This document shows positions 1-7,879 of a DNA stretch of 29,549 nucleotides, one piece after another. The position numbers and the translations under genes are program-made. Numbering within the stretch: position 1 is the first letter of the stretch; every line of letters starts with the position of its first letter. Origin of the DNA: Bacillota bacterium (GTDB taxonomy: Bacteria > Bacillota > Clostridia > Acetivibrionales > DTU013); NCBI GenBank assembly GCA_023439545.1, contig JAEXNT010000073.1:1-29549 (forward strand), written 5' to 3'. The notes beneath the pieces were generated by a model. That model worked only from the letters and a program-made list of their open reading frames with translations, ran no database searches and was not told the origin of the DNA.

Positions 1-321
1 GAGATCGACAGAAACAGACGAAAACTAAAGCTGTTTGACGACGACAGGCTAGTGAGGGAGTATCCGGTAGCGGTTGGAAAACCTTCCACGCCGACGCCCG
101 AAGGCAATTGGAGCATTATTGATAAGGCTCTCTGGGGTGCACAGTTTGGAGGCCATTTCATGAGGCTGAGCGTTCCGTGGGGCGTGTACGGGATCCACGG
201 CACAAACAAGCCCTGGTCCATAGGCCAGGCGGTCTCGCACGGGTGCGTGCGCATGTACAGCAGCGATGCTGCCGAGCTGTACAATACGGTTTTTGTCGGC
301 ACCGCAGTGCTGATTTATTGA
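1..321 (+). CDS. L,D-transpeptidase (YkuD domain), C-terminal part
   Basis: The reading frame is open from the first base of the window, so the N-terminus lies outside. The 106 visible residues are the C-terminal half of a YkuD domain. They contain the catalytic signature: a His in GIHGTN, then SHGCVRM with the nucleophilic Cys at 244-246. Enzymes of this family form 3-3 cross-links in peptidoglycan, or attach proteins to it, outside the membrane. The frame begins with a run like EIDRNRRKLKLFDDDRLV, the typical start of a YkuD beta-sandwich, so upstream domains (for example LysM or a signal peptide) may be missing from view. The family call is safe; the exact substrate is not visible. Confidence 0.93.
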   Translation, partial: EIDRNRRKLKLFDDDRLVREYPVAVGKPSTPTPEGNWSIIDKALWGAQFGGHFMRLSVPWGVYGIHGTNKPWSIGQAVSHGCVRMYSSDAAELYNTVFVGTAVLIY

Positions 322-412
322 AATATCAAATTGAGCGAGTCCTAATTAAAGCTTGATTTATTGGATATACTGTTTAGTAAATCATATGCATATTTCAAGG
401 AGGATCTCTCAA

Positions 413-1027
413 ATGAGAATTAAAATCATACCGATGACGGTCGCTGTTTTATTTTTTCTAGCGGGTTGCGCGCAGCAGAATACAGGCATTGGAAACCAGA
501 ATACTACGGCGCAGACAGCGACGCAGCCAAGCCAGACTACGGGACAGACAACTGCGCAGACTACGACGCAGGCCAATACCTCCGACGCCGTAACATCTGC
601 GTCTATCGTGAACAATACAGACGCTTTTGTAAAGGCGATCAGCAATACCGGGACATGGATAATAGCATTGACAAAGGATGTTACTGTGGATAAGGATATA
701 GTGCTTGAAGGCGAGTTCAAAAACGGGAAAAAAGATGATGCCGGTAAGGATATCATACAGCGCAAGGTGGCTTTGTACGCACAGGACGAAAACCGCAACA
801 TAACCGCCAGATTTACTCTGACGGCGCCTAAATTTACCATCACCAGTCCCGAAGCGAGCATCCAGCACGGGACTTTCAAGGGCGACCTGTACGTTTCGGT
901 CAAGAACTTCAAACTTGTAGACGCTACTGTCGATGGGAACGTATATTTTACGACCGATGAGGCAAAATCCACCTTCAGTATGGACCAGACCAGTAAAATA
1001 ACCGGAAAACAGGAACTGAAGAAATAA
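413..1027 (+). CDS. Small lipoprotein with Thr/Gln-rich linker, function unknown
   Basis: The start at 413 is preferred over an upstream in-frame start at 353 because AAGGAGG lies just before it and because it gives a clean lipoprotein signal peptide. That signal has a charged MRIK start, a hydrophobic core and the lipobox LAGC with Cys19. Residues 20-55 are a low-complexity Thr/Gln/Ala linker, as in surface lipoproteins that span the cell wall. The remaining 150 residues look like short beta strands (repeated V/I/F alternation such as DLYVSVKNFKLVDATVDGNVYF), suggesting a solenoid or beta-helix. I do not recognise a named family. The mature protein should sit on the outer face of the membrane, tethered by a lipid on Cys19. 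Confidence 0.85.
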   Translation: MRIKIIPMTVAVLFFLAGCAQQNTGIGNQNTTAQTATQPSQTTGQTTAQTTTQANTSDAVTSASIVNNTDAFVKAISNTGTWIIALTKDVTVDKDIVLEGEFKNGKKDDAGKDIIQRKVALYAQDENRNITARFTLTAPKFTITSPEASIQHGTFKGDLYVSVKNFKLVDATVDGNVYFTTDEAKSTFSMDQTSKITGKQELKK

Positions 1028-1098
1028 TCATTTTAAACTTCGATTTTAATTCGTGAAAGTACCGATTAACTGGAAAACGGCGACTGTTTGGATCAACG

Positions 1099-1120
1099 AA
1101 CGGGAACCGTTTTTTATTTA
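1099..1120 (+). terminator. Weak intrinsic terminator after the lipoprotein gene
   Basis: A 5-bp stem AACGG/CCGTT with a GAA loop (1099-1111) is followed by a T-rich run. The stem is short, so efficiency is uncertain. Confidence 0.4.
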
Positions 1121-1149
1121 TTGAATAATCGACAACTTCTGAATATAAT
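1121..1149 (+). promoter_or_regulatory. Sigma-A-type promoter of the chemotaxis receptor
   Basis: TTGAAT at 1121-1126, a 17-bp spacer, and a perfect TATAAT at 1144-1149. The start codon lies 70 bp downstream. Confidence 0.75.
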
Positions 1150-1219
1150 TAGAGTTAAATGTAAATAGACAATAGAGGAAGCGCAGGAAAAAAACTCAAT
1201 ATACAGGGGATGAGGTCAA

Positions 1220-2914
1220 TTGAAAATCAAGTGGAAAGTAATTTCGATCGTTATGTCACTCATTATTGTTCTGGCTGTTGCTTTAAGCGTTATTTCCTTC
1301 AGCCAGATATCCGGTTTGATCAACACCAAAATCGATGATGAACTCAAATCTTATTCAGTGCTGGGATTGTCGCTGTTAGACGCACGATATCCCGGTGAAT
1401 GGACCATGGAAGACGATAAGCTGTATAAGGGCGATACCCTTATTAATGATAATTTCGAGGTTGTGGATAAGATTAAAGACGATACGGGCTTGCTCGCAAC
1501 TGTTTTTTTAGGGGATGTAAGGATTTCGACAAACGTTGCCGATACAAAGGGGATCAGGAAGGTCGGAACAAAAGCGGATCCTGAGGTGGCGGATACGGTA
1601 CTGAAAAATGGCGCTACCTTCAATGGAATGGCAGATGTAGCCGGCGTTCCTGCTGAAACGCTTTATGTACCTATAAAGAATTCCGACGGCAAGGTAATAG
1701 GTATGTGGTTTGTCGGTATCTACAGGGGAAGTATCAACAGCCAGATTTCTAATGCGCTGCGTACTACAATTCTTATTGCCTTTATCATCCTTATAATCGG
1801 TTTTTTCGTGGCATATCTTTTTGGCATATCTATCGCAGGAGGGTTCATCAGGATTAAAAATCTCCTTGCGGAACTGGCTGAAGGGAATTTTAGCGGTGGT
1901 CTCGACGACAAGGCAAGCAGGAGGAAGGATGAAATAGGGCATATAACAAACTCCTTCAATGTCACGCAGGAGAAGATAAGGGATACCATATCCCGTATAA
2001 AAACAGTAATCAATGAAATCGATGATGCGGCGACTGTTTCCGTCTCCAGTATAAACAAAGTCAATTCGCAGATCGAAGAGATATCCGCGACGACACAGGA
2101 GCTGTCAGCCGGTATGGAAGAAACCGCAGCGGCAATGGAAGAGATGAATGCGAACTCGCACGAAATCGAACTCGGGATAGGCAGCATTGCCAAAAAGGCA
2201 TCAGAGGGCGCAGCTTCTGCCGGTAATATCAAAAAACGCGCCGAGACCCTTTCGGAAGAGATTATTAGGTCCCAAAAAAGTGCAAGTGAGATATATGTAA
2301 AAACAAACAATACCCTCAGGGAATCGATCGAAAAAGCGGGGTCTATTGAAGAAATAAGGGTACTCTCAGAAACTATCCTAAGCGTTACCGAACAGACCAA
2401 CATGCTTTCACTTAATGCTGCCATTGAAGCAGCCAGAGCCGGAGAAGCCGGCAAAGGCTTTGCCGTTGTGGCGGAGGAAATACGCAAACTGGCGGAGGAT
2501 TCGAAAAAAGCCGCGGAGCAGATAGGCGCCGTATCAGGTAAGGTAATTGAGGCTGTCGAATCTCTTGTTCAGGATTCCAGAAACGTTCTCGAATTCATGG
2601 ATGGCCGGGTTATCAAGGATTACGGCGTAATGGTGCAGACAGCGGAACAGTATAATGAAGATGCCGTATTTATCGATACGATGGTAACCGACCTATCTGC
2701 AACCACGGATGAACTCAATGCTTCAATCCTAAACATAATGAAAGCGGTCGAAGAAGTAACTGAAGCATCCAACGAAGGCGCGGCGGGCTCATCAGATATT
2801 GCTGAGAAGGCGGGGAAAATAGTGAATGAAGCTAATGAAATAGTAAAACAGTCTCTAAACAATAAAGCAAGCTCCGATAAACTCAAGAAAATGGTGCAAT
2901 TCTTCAAGGTTTAA
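1220..2914 (+). CDS. Methyl-accepting chemotaxis protein with single Cache sensor
   Basis: A transmembrane chemoreceptor of 564 residues starting at TTG, with GGGGATGAGG upstream. Order: membrane segment at about 8-28; periplasm-equivalent sensor at about 35-180 resembling the single-Cache (sCache_3-like) fold (FLGDVRISTNV, VYVPI-like and GMWFVGIYRG elements); second membrane segment at about 182-204; HAMP at about 205-257; then the long cytoplasmic coiled coil. The conserved signalling tip is present (EQTNMLSLNAAIEAARAGEAGKGFAVVAEEIRKLA), which contacts CheA and CheW. Methylation regions rich in Glu/Gln/Ala flank it. The ligand is not predictable; small organic acids are common for this sensor class. 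It has its own promoter and stands alone, with no che genes in view. Confidence 0.95.
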   Translation: MKIKWKVISIVMSLIIVLAVALSVISFSQISGLINTKIDDELKSYSVLGLSLLDARYPGEWTMEDDKLYKGDTLINDNFEVVDKIKDDTGLLATVFLGDVRISTNVADTKGIRKVGTKADPEVADTVLKNGATFNGMADVAGVPAETLYVPIKNSDGKVIGMWFVGIYRGSINSQISNALRTTILIAFIILIIGFFVAYLFGISIAGGFIRIKNLLAELAEGNFSGGLDDKASRRKDEIGHITNSFNVTQEKIRDTISRIKTVINEIDDAATVSVSSINKVNSQIEEISATTQELSAGMEETAAAMEEMNANSHEIELGIGSIAKKASEGAASAGNIKKRAETLSEEIIRSQKSASEIYVKTNNTLRESIEKAGSIEEIRVLSETILSVTEQTNMLSLNAAIEAARAGEAGKGFAVVAEEIRKLAEDSKKAAEQIGAVSGKVIEAVESLVQDSRNVLEFMDGRVIKDYGVMVQTAEQYNEDAVFIDTMVTDLSATTDELNASILNIMKAVEEVTEASNEGAAGSSDIAEKAGKIVNEANEIVKQSLNNKASSDKLKKMVQFFKV

Positions 2915-2965
2915 AAAATATATTTCCTCTCTTGGGAGTATTAAAGCCGTCGACTGTAATTATAA

Positions 2966-3085
2966 ATGACGGTGAAGGTGTCTGATAGGCACGTCGTAGA
3001 CGACTATTGGCCCGATCTCAGGGGATCTCATTTTCTGGACGCATTGAACTGGTATCAGGATTGCGACATCACATTGTATGGATGA
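2966..3085 (+). other. Possible 39-residue ORF or gene remnant
   Basis: An ATG-initiated frame of 39 codons in an otherwise gene-free gap. The peptide is compositionally protein-like, with WPDLRGSHFLDALNWY and no low complexity. No ribosome-binding site precedes the ATG, and no promoter was seen. It may be the decayed end of a lost gene or chance. I recognise no family. Confidence 0.25.
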
Positions 3086-3088
3086 TTA

Positions 3089-3118
3089 CATAATAATTTC
3101 ATAATAATTTCATAATTT
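3089..3118 (+). repeat. 11-bp direct repeat, 2.7 copies, upstream of the GGDEF-EAL promoter
   Basis: CATAATAATTT occurs at 3089-3099 and 3100-3110, then CATAATTT at 3111-3118. The period is exactly 11 bp, about one helical turn, as in binding sites of OmpR/PhoB-type regulators. It ends 16 bp before the proposed -35 element. Confidence 0.6.
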
Positions 3119-3134
3119 ATAGTTTTAGAGAGAA

Positions 3135-3163
3135 TTATTGTGGTAAAAAATCTATATTATAAT
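3135..3163 (+). promoter_or_regulatory. Promoter of the GGDEF-EAL/hemerythrin operon
   Basis: TTATTG (3135-3140), 17-bp spacer, perfect TATAAT (3158-3163). The -35 matches the consensus poorly, as expected for an activated promoter. Confidence 0.6.
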
Positions 3164-3196
3164 TCCGTCGAATAAAAATTTGCCGAGGTATATAAA

Positions 3197-5335
3197 TTGA
3201 TTAGTAAAATTTTAAAGCATCCGGCATTTATTATTGTATTTTTTCTATGCATGACAGATAAATGTTATGTCTACGCTTCGAGCGGCGGTGTTGCCGGAGC
3301 AGTTCCCGTCGGTGCTGTGGCAGCGTTTTCGATGCTTGCATTGCTGGTCTGTATACTGGCAGCCTATGCAAGAAAGCTGTCGAGGATTAAGCGGGAGCTC
3401 TCGGACAGTCATGAAGAACTTACACAGTTGTATGAAGAATTGACCGCATCCGATGAAGAACTGAGGCAGCAATATGACGAATTGAACACTATAAAGGAAA
3501 ACCTGGCTGCCAGTGAAGACAGGTTCAGGGTCGCTGCGGATGGCTCTGACGCAATAATCTGGGATGTCGATATGTCAAATATGCATTATGAGTTTTCCAA
3601 CAAGTGGTATGAGTTGCTGGGGTATGAGAAAGGTGAGCTTGATGAAGCCAACGGCGGCTGGAGGTCGATCATTCACCCGGATGACGCCTTATCTGCGGAC
3701 AAGGCGAGAAATGATCATTTAAACGGTAAAACGTTATTTTATAATACCGAGTACAGGATGAAAAGAAAAAACGGCGGTTATATATGGTTCAATATCAGGG
3801 GGAAGGCGCTTAAGGACGGTAACGGCAATAATATCCGATTTGCCGGCTCGCTGATCGATATAAGTGAAAGGAAGGATTATGAGACAAGGCTTGAGGATAG
3901 CTACAGGGAACTGGAGTCGGCTAATAAAGAACTGAAGGAGGCTCAGCAAGAATTACGAAAACAATACGACGAAATACTGATGAACCATCGGCAGATAAAA
4001 CAGACCGAGGACAGGTTGATCCACCTCGCTTATCATGATGCCCTGACAGGGCTTCCGAACAGGCGGGCGCTTTACGAACATGCCGTCGGTAATTACCTGG
4101 CTTGCAGCGCTGGATATAATGCGCTGCTGTTCATTGATATGGATAACTTCAAATATATAAACGATACTATGGGACATGCTTCGGGAGACAATCTTATCTG
4201 CAAGGTAAGCGAAAGGCTGACGGCGCTTATGAAGGATAGATGTTCCCTTTACAGGCTCAGCGGCGACGAATTCATTATATTAATACACAATATTAGGAGC
4301 ATGGATGACGCAGAGGTGTTTGCTTCGCATATCATTGCCGGTTTCAAGGAGAAATTCCTGCTCGATGAAAGTGTGCTCTATGTCAGTCTGAGCATTGGGA
4401 TTGCCATTCAGCCTGAGCACGGACGCAGCATAGAGGAACTCTTGAAAAACGCCGATATAGCAATGTACAAAGCAAAGGAGACAGGTAGGGGCAGATATAT
4501 AGTATACGATGCGTTAATGAATGAGATTTTCACTGAAAGAGCAAAACTGGAGAAGAATTTGTATTTGGCGCTTGGTAATAATGAATTTGAATTATTCTAT
4601 CAACCGCAATTGGACCTGGAGTTGAACAGAATCACAGGCTTCGAAGCTTTGCTCAGATGGAGGAACCCTGAGCTTGGTTTCATTTCTCCGCTCAAGTTCA
4701 TTCCCGTAGCAGAAGATACACATCTGATAATACCATTGGGTTATTGGGTATTGCACGGCGCATGCGCTTTTTTGAAGGAACTGCATGAAAAAGGCTACAG
4801 CGATTTGACTATCTCGGTAAATATTTCTGTGATCCAGCTGCTTCAAACAGATTTCAGCATTATCGTGATGGATATCCTCGAATTCTATGGATTGGATCCC
4901 GGATTTTTGGAGCTTGAAATTACTGAGACGGTGCTGATGGAATCGTTCGAGGAAATAACATCGAAACTGGTGAGGCTTAGGGAAAAAGGGGTCAGGATCG
5001 CGCTTGACGATTTCGGGAAGGGATATTCTTCATTGAGCTACCTGAAACAACTGCCGATTTCGACCCTGAAGATAGACAAAACATTCATTGACGGTATTTC
5101 AGACGATTGTGACACATCTCTGACAGGTCATATCATTTCGATCGGAAAATACATGGGAATGTGCGTAATAGCCGAGGGGGTAGAAAAACAGGAACAGCTG
5201 CATTATCTGATCCGACACGAATGCCGTAAAATCCAGGGCTTTTTTTTCAGCAGGCCGGTTCCGGGTGAAGAGGCGAAAAAAATACTTTCAGCCTTTAATA
5301 AGGACTGTGTAAATTCTATATCGGGAGGAGAATAA
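3197..5335 (+). CDS. PAS-GGDEF-EAL cyclic-di-GMP signalling protein
   Basis: A membrane-bound, 712-residue protein for turnover of cyclic-di-GMP. The start is TTG after GAGG. Order: two hydrophobic segments (about 8-27 and 32-60); a Glu-rich coiled coil (about 62-108); a PAS/PAC domain (about 108-228, ending LIDISERK); a second coiled coil; GGDEF at about 275-440; EAL at about 450-700. The cyclase motif is SGDEF (355-359), with Ser replacing the first Gly, so cyclase activity is possible but uncertain. The phosphodiesterase half looks intact: EAL at 483-485, SVNIS, ELEITE, DDFGKGYSS, LKIDK, AEGVE and QGFFFSRP are all present. A net phosphodiesterase, possibly tuned by the GGDEF half, is my inference. 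It is followed after 2 bp by a hemerythrin gene, so oxygen sensing by the neighbours is plausible. Confidence 0.95.
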   Translation: MISKILKHPAFIIVFFLCMTDKCYVYASSGGVAGAVPVGAVAAFSMLALLVCILAAYARKLSRIKRELSDSHEELTQLYEELTASDEELRQQYDELNTIKENLAASEDRFRVAADGSDAIIWDVDMSNMHYEFSNKWYELLGYEKGELDEANGGWRSIIHPDDALSADKARNDHLNGKTLFYNTEYRMKRKNGGYIWFNIRGKALKDGNGNNIRFAGSLIDISERKDYETRLEDSYRELESANKELKEAQQELRKQYDEILMNHRQIKQTEDRLIHLAYHDALTGLPNRRALYEHAVGNYLACSAGYNALLFIDMDNFKYINDTMGHASGDNLICKVSERLTALMKDRCSLYRLSGDEFIILIHNIRSMDDAEVFASHIIAGFKEKFLLDESVLYVSLSIGIAIQPEHGRSIEELLKNADIAMYKAKETGRGRYIVYDALMNEIFTERAKLEKNLYLALGNNEFELFYQPQLDLELNRITGFEALLRWRNPELGFISPLKFIPVAEDTHLIIPLGYWVLHGACAFLKELHEKGYSDLTISVNISVIQLLQTDFSIIVMDILEFYGLDPGFLELEITETVLMESFEEITSKLVRLREKGVRIALDDFGKGYSSLSYLKQLPISTLKIDKTFIDGISDDCDTSLTGHIISIGKYMGMCVIAEGVEKQEQLHYLIRHECRKIQGFFFSRPVPGEEAKKILSAFNKDCVNSISGGE

Positions 5336-5337
5336 GG

Positions 5338-5754
5338 ATGTATTTTGAATGGAAGGACGCATATAGCGTAAATGTCGCTGAAATTGACAGTCAGCACAAG
5401 AAAATGTTTGAGATAGGGAGCAGGATATCCGATCTCGTACTGGCGAAGGACAATTATGATCATTATGATGAAATAATGGATATTTTAACAGAACTGACGG
5501 AGTATACCATGCGCCATTTCAATTATGAGGAAAAGCTGATGGAGCGATATGGTTACGAGGAATTGGATTCACACCGGTTTGAACACGTATTCCTCACAAA
5601 AAAAATAAAGAAATTGCAGGAGAATGATATCGATACGAATCAAAAGATGGCTACTATAGATCTTATCTCCTTTGTCTCGGACTGGATCTCAGGACACATC
5701 CTGATGACAGACATGAAATACAGAGATCATTTCAATGAAATGGGAATAAAATGA
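5338..5754 (+). CDS. Bacteriohemerythrin, full ligand set
   Basis: A 138-residue soluble four-helix protein that binds a di-iron-oxo centre and reversibly binds O2. All seven expected iron ligands are visible: H20 (IDSQH), H60 and E64 (HFNYEE), H79 and H83 (HRFEH), H120 and D125 (HILMTD). The N-terminal FEWKDAYSVNVAEID is typical of the bacterial family. GGAGGAG overlaps the end of the preceding GGDEF-EAL gene, and the start is only 2 bp after its stop, indicating one transcript. In an anaerobe such a protein may scavenge or report oxygen; delivery of that signal to the cyclic-di-GMP protein is inference from gene order only. Confidence 0.95.
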   Translation: MYFEWKDAYSVNVAEIDSQHKKMFEIGSRISDLVLAKDNYDHYDEIMDILTELTEYTMRHFNYEEKLMERYGYEELDSHRFEHVFLTKKIKKLQENDIDTNQKMATIDLISFVSDWISGHILMTDMKYRDHFNEMGIK

Positions 5755-5774
5755 AAATTGTGGAGGCATGAAAC

Positions 5775-6194
5775 ATGGCATTTGAATGGAAAGATCGTTA
5801 CAAACTGGACATAGACGTTATAGACAGGCAGCATAGAAAGCTTTTTGAAATAGGAGCAAGAGTCTATGATCTTGCTATCCTGGATGACTCTTACGACCAC
5901 TTTGACGAGATAATGGGCCTGCTGTCTGAATTACTGGATTATGCCGAATACCACTTTGCCTATGAAGAAGAACTGATGAAGAAATACAACTATCATGACC
6001 GGAGGGACCAGGAGCAGGAGCATGAATTCTACACCAAGAGGATCAGGAGCGCCTCTCCTGAAGAGATTGATAATGATCAAAACAAAACAATTGTACAAAT
6101 AGTTGATTTTTTGTCTGAATGGATCAGCAGCCATATCCTGTTGTCCGATCGTAAATATGCCGAGTATTTTAAGGAAAAGGGCATTGTGGTATGA
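5775..6194 (+). CDS. Bacteriohemerythrin paralogue with one altered iron ligand
   Basis: A tandem paralogue (139 residues) of the preceding hemerythrin, alignable without gaps over the first 128 residues and starting 20 bp after its stop codon, with TGGAGG before the ATG. Ligands H20, H60, E64, H83, H120 and D125 are kept. The position matching H79 is Gln (QEQEH instead of HRFEH), with a His at 74 nearby. In well-studied hemerythrins both His of the HxxxH pair bind one iron. Loss of one could leave an open site, lower O2 affinity or change redox behaviour. It was probably produced by duplication and then diverged. Third gene of the putative operon from 3197. Confidence 0.93.
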   Translation: MAFEWKDRYKLDIDVIDRQHRKLFEIGARVYDLAILDDSYDHFDEIMGLLSELLDYAEYHFAYEEELMKKYNYHDRRDQEQEHEFYTKRIRSASPEEIDNDQNKTIVQIVDFLSEWISSHILLSDRKYAEYFKEKGIVV

Positions 6195-6228
6195 TGCCGC
6201 ACGTTTTGTCGAAAATCCTGAGCTGCGA

Positions 6229-6258
6229 TTGACTTAAATCCTTTCATTATGGTATTGT
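6229..6258 (+). promoter_or_regulatory. Promoter of the DUF1846 gene
   Basis: TTGACT (6229-6234), 18-bp spacer, TATTGT (6253-6258). No terminator was seen between the second hemerythrin and this site. Confidence 0.55.
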
Positions 6259-6318
6259 ATGTAAGGAAAACATCGGATTTCAAATCTGCCAGTCAATTTA
6301 AATACAGGGAGCGTCAAA

Positions 6319-7803
6319 ATGAACAGGATCGGGTTTGATAATGACAAGTATCTTCATCTGCAATCGCAGAAAATCCTTGACAGGATCGAATATTTCGGAG
6401 GCAAGCTTTATCTGGAATTCGGGGGCAAGCTTTTTGACGACTATCACGCATCGAGGGTCCTGCCAGGTTTTGCGCCGGACAGCAAGATAAAAATGCTGCT
6501 TGAGCTTAAGGATCAGGCTGAAATAATCATAGCGATAAATGCCGACAACATAGAGCAAAACAAACGCCGGGGCGACCTTGGGATTACGTACGATCTCGAT
6601 GTACTGAGGCTGATTGACGCTTTTCGTGAAATAGGCCTGTATGTAGGCAGCGTAGTGATTACACATTACCGTTCCCAATATACGGCAGACCTGTTTGAGA
6701 AAAGGCTTACAAGCCTGGGGATAAAGGTCTACAGGCATTATCCGATTCGCGACTACCCTTCCGACATTCCGCTTATAGTAAGCGACGAAGGCTATGGCAA
6801 AAACGATTACATTGAAACAACGCGTTCACTTGTAGTAGTCACCGCTCCCGGACCCGGAAGCGGTAAAATGGCCACATGCCTGTCGCAGCTCTACCATGAT
6901 TGCAAGCGTGGGATAAAAGCGGGATATGCGAAATTCGAAACCTTTCCGATCTGGAACCTGCCTCTCAAGCATCCCGTAAACCTGGCATATGAAGCAGCCA
7001 CCACCGATCTTGACGACGTCAATATGATCGATCCGTTCCATCTCGAGGCGTATGGCATAACGACCGTCAATTACAACAGGGATATAGATATATTCCCGGT
7101 TCTGAATGCAATATTTGAAAAAATAGCAGGGAAGTCGCCTTACAAGAGCCCGACGGATATGGGCGTCAATATGGCGGGCTTCTGTATTACCGACGACAAG
7201 GCTGTTTGTGAAGCTTCGGGTCAGGAGATAATACGCAGGTTTTATAGCACGAGCTGTTCGCAGAGACAGGGTTTGGCATCAAAATCCGAAGTGTACAAGC
7301 TCGAACTACTGATGAACAAGCTCGGCATATCTTCTGAAAACCGTCCCGCCGTCGGGGCTGCGCTCAAACGGTCCGAAGAGACCGACGGACCAGCCGTTTC
7401 GATACAGCTGGACGACGGGCGTATAGTGACGGGGAAGACCACTTCACTGCTCGGCGCGTCCGCCGCGCTTCTGTTGAATGCGTTGAAGGAGCTGGGCGGG
7501 ATACAGCATGACATACACCTCATATCTCCCATAGTCATAGAACCTATCCAAATGCTGAAAGTCAAGCATATGGGCAACCGCAACCCTCGTCTCCATACTG
7601 ATGAGATACTTATAGCGCTTTCCATCTGCGCCGCGACCAATCCGACCGCAGCTCTTGCAATGCAGCAGCTTTCCAGGCTCCGTGGCTGCGAGGCGCACTC
7701 CACGGTCATACTGTCCCGTGTAGACGAAAACGTATTCCACAAGCTTGGAGTCAATATAACCTGCGAACCCCAATACCAGTCGAAAAAGCTTTATCACAAA
7801 TAG
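6319..7803 (+). CDS. DUF1846 (UPF0371) family protein
   Basis: A 494-residue cytoplasmic protein matching the whole length expected for the DUF1846 family of Firmicutes, whose role is not established. The N-terminal motif IGFDNDKYLHLQSQKILDRI, the central TAPGPGSGKMATCLSQLYHD (a P-loop-like glycine-rich segment at about 174-193) and the C-terminal HTDEILIALSICAATNP are characteristic. The glycine-rich loop suggests nucleotide or phosphate binding. GGGAG lies 7 bases before the ATG. It has its own promoter and no functionally obvious partner; the next gene also has a separate promoter. Confidence 0.93.
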   Translation: MNRIGFDNDKYLHLQSQKILDRIEYFGGKLYLEFGGKLFDDYHASRVLPGFAPDSKIKMLLELKDQAEIIIAINADNIEQNKRRGDLGITYDLDVLRLIDAFREIGLYVGSVVITHYRSQYTADLFEKRLTSLGIKVYRHYPIRDYPSDIPLIVSDEGYGKNDYIETTRSLVVVTAPGPGSGKMATCLSQLYHDCKRGIKAGYAKFETFPIWNLPLKHPVNLAYEAATTDLDDVNMIDPFHLEAYGITTVNYNRDIDIFPVLNAIFEKIAGKSPYKSPTDMGVNMAGFCITDDKAVCEASGQEIIRRFYSTSCSQRQGLASKSEVYKLELLMNKLGISSENRPAVGAALKRSEETDGPAVSIQLDDGRIVTGKTTSLLGASAALLLNALKELGGIQHDIHLISPIVIEPIQMLKVKHMGNRNPRLHTDEILIALSICAATNPTAALAMQQLSRLRGCEAHSTVILSRVDENVFHKLGVNITCEPQYQSKKLYHK

Positions 7804-7818
7804 TGTTTACCTGTGTTA

Positions 7819-7847
7819 TTGAACCTTTAGGCATGGCTGCGCATAAT
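7819..7847 (+). promoter_or_regulatory. Promoter of the ferritin-like gene
   Basis: TTGAAC (7819-7824), 17-bp spacer, CATAAT (7842-7847). Confidence 0.5.
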
Positions 7848-7879
7848 ATACTGTATAAAACTATCAAGAGGGATTAATT

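Noticed and set aside
2915..3196. Possible cyclic-di-GMP riboswitch before the GGDEF-EAL gene
   Set aside because: The conserved GEMM core elements were not found in the gap on the plus strand.
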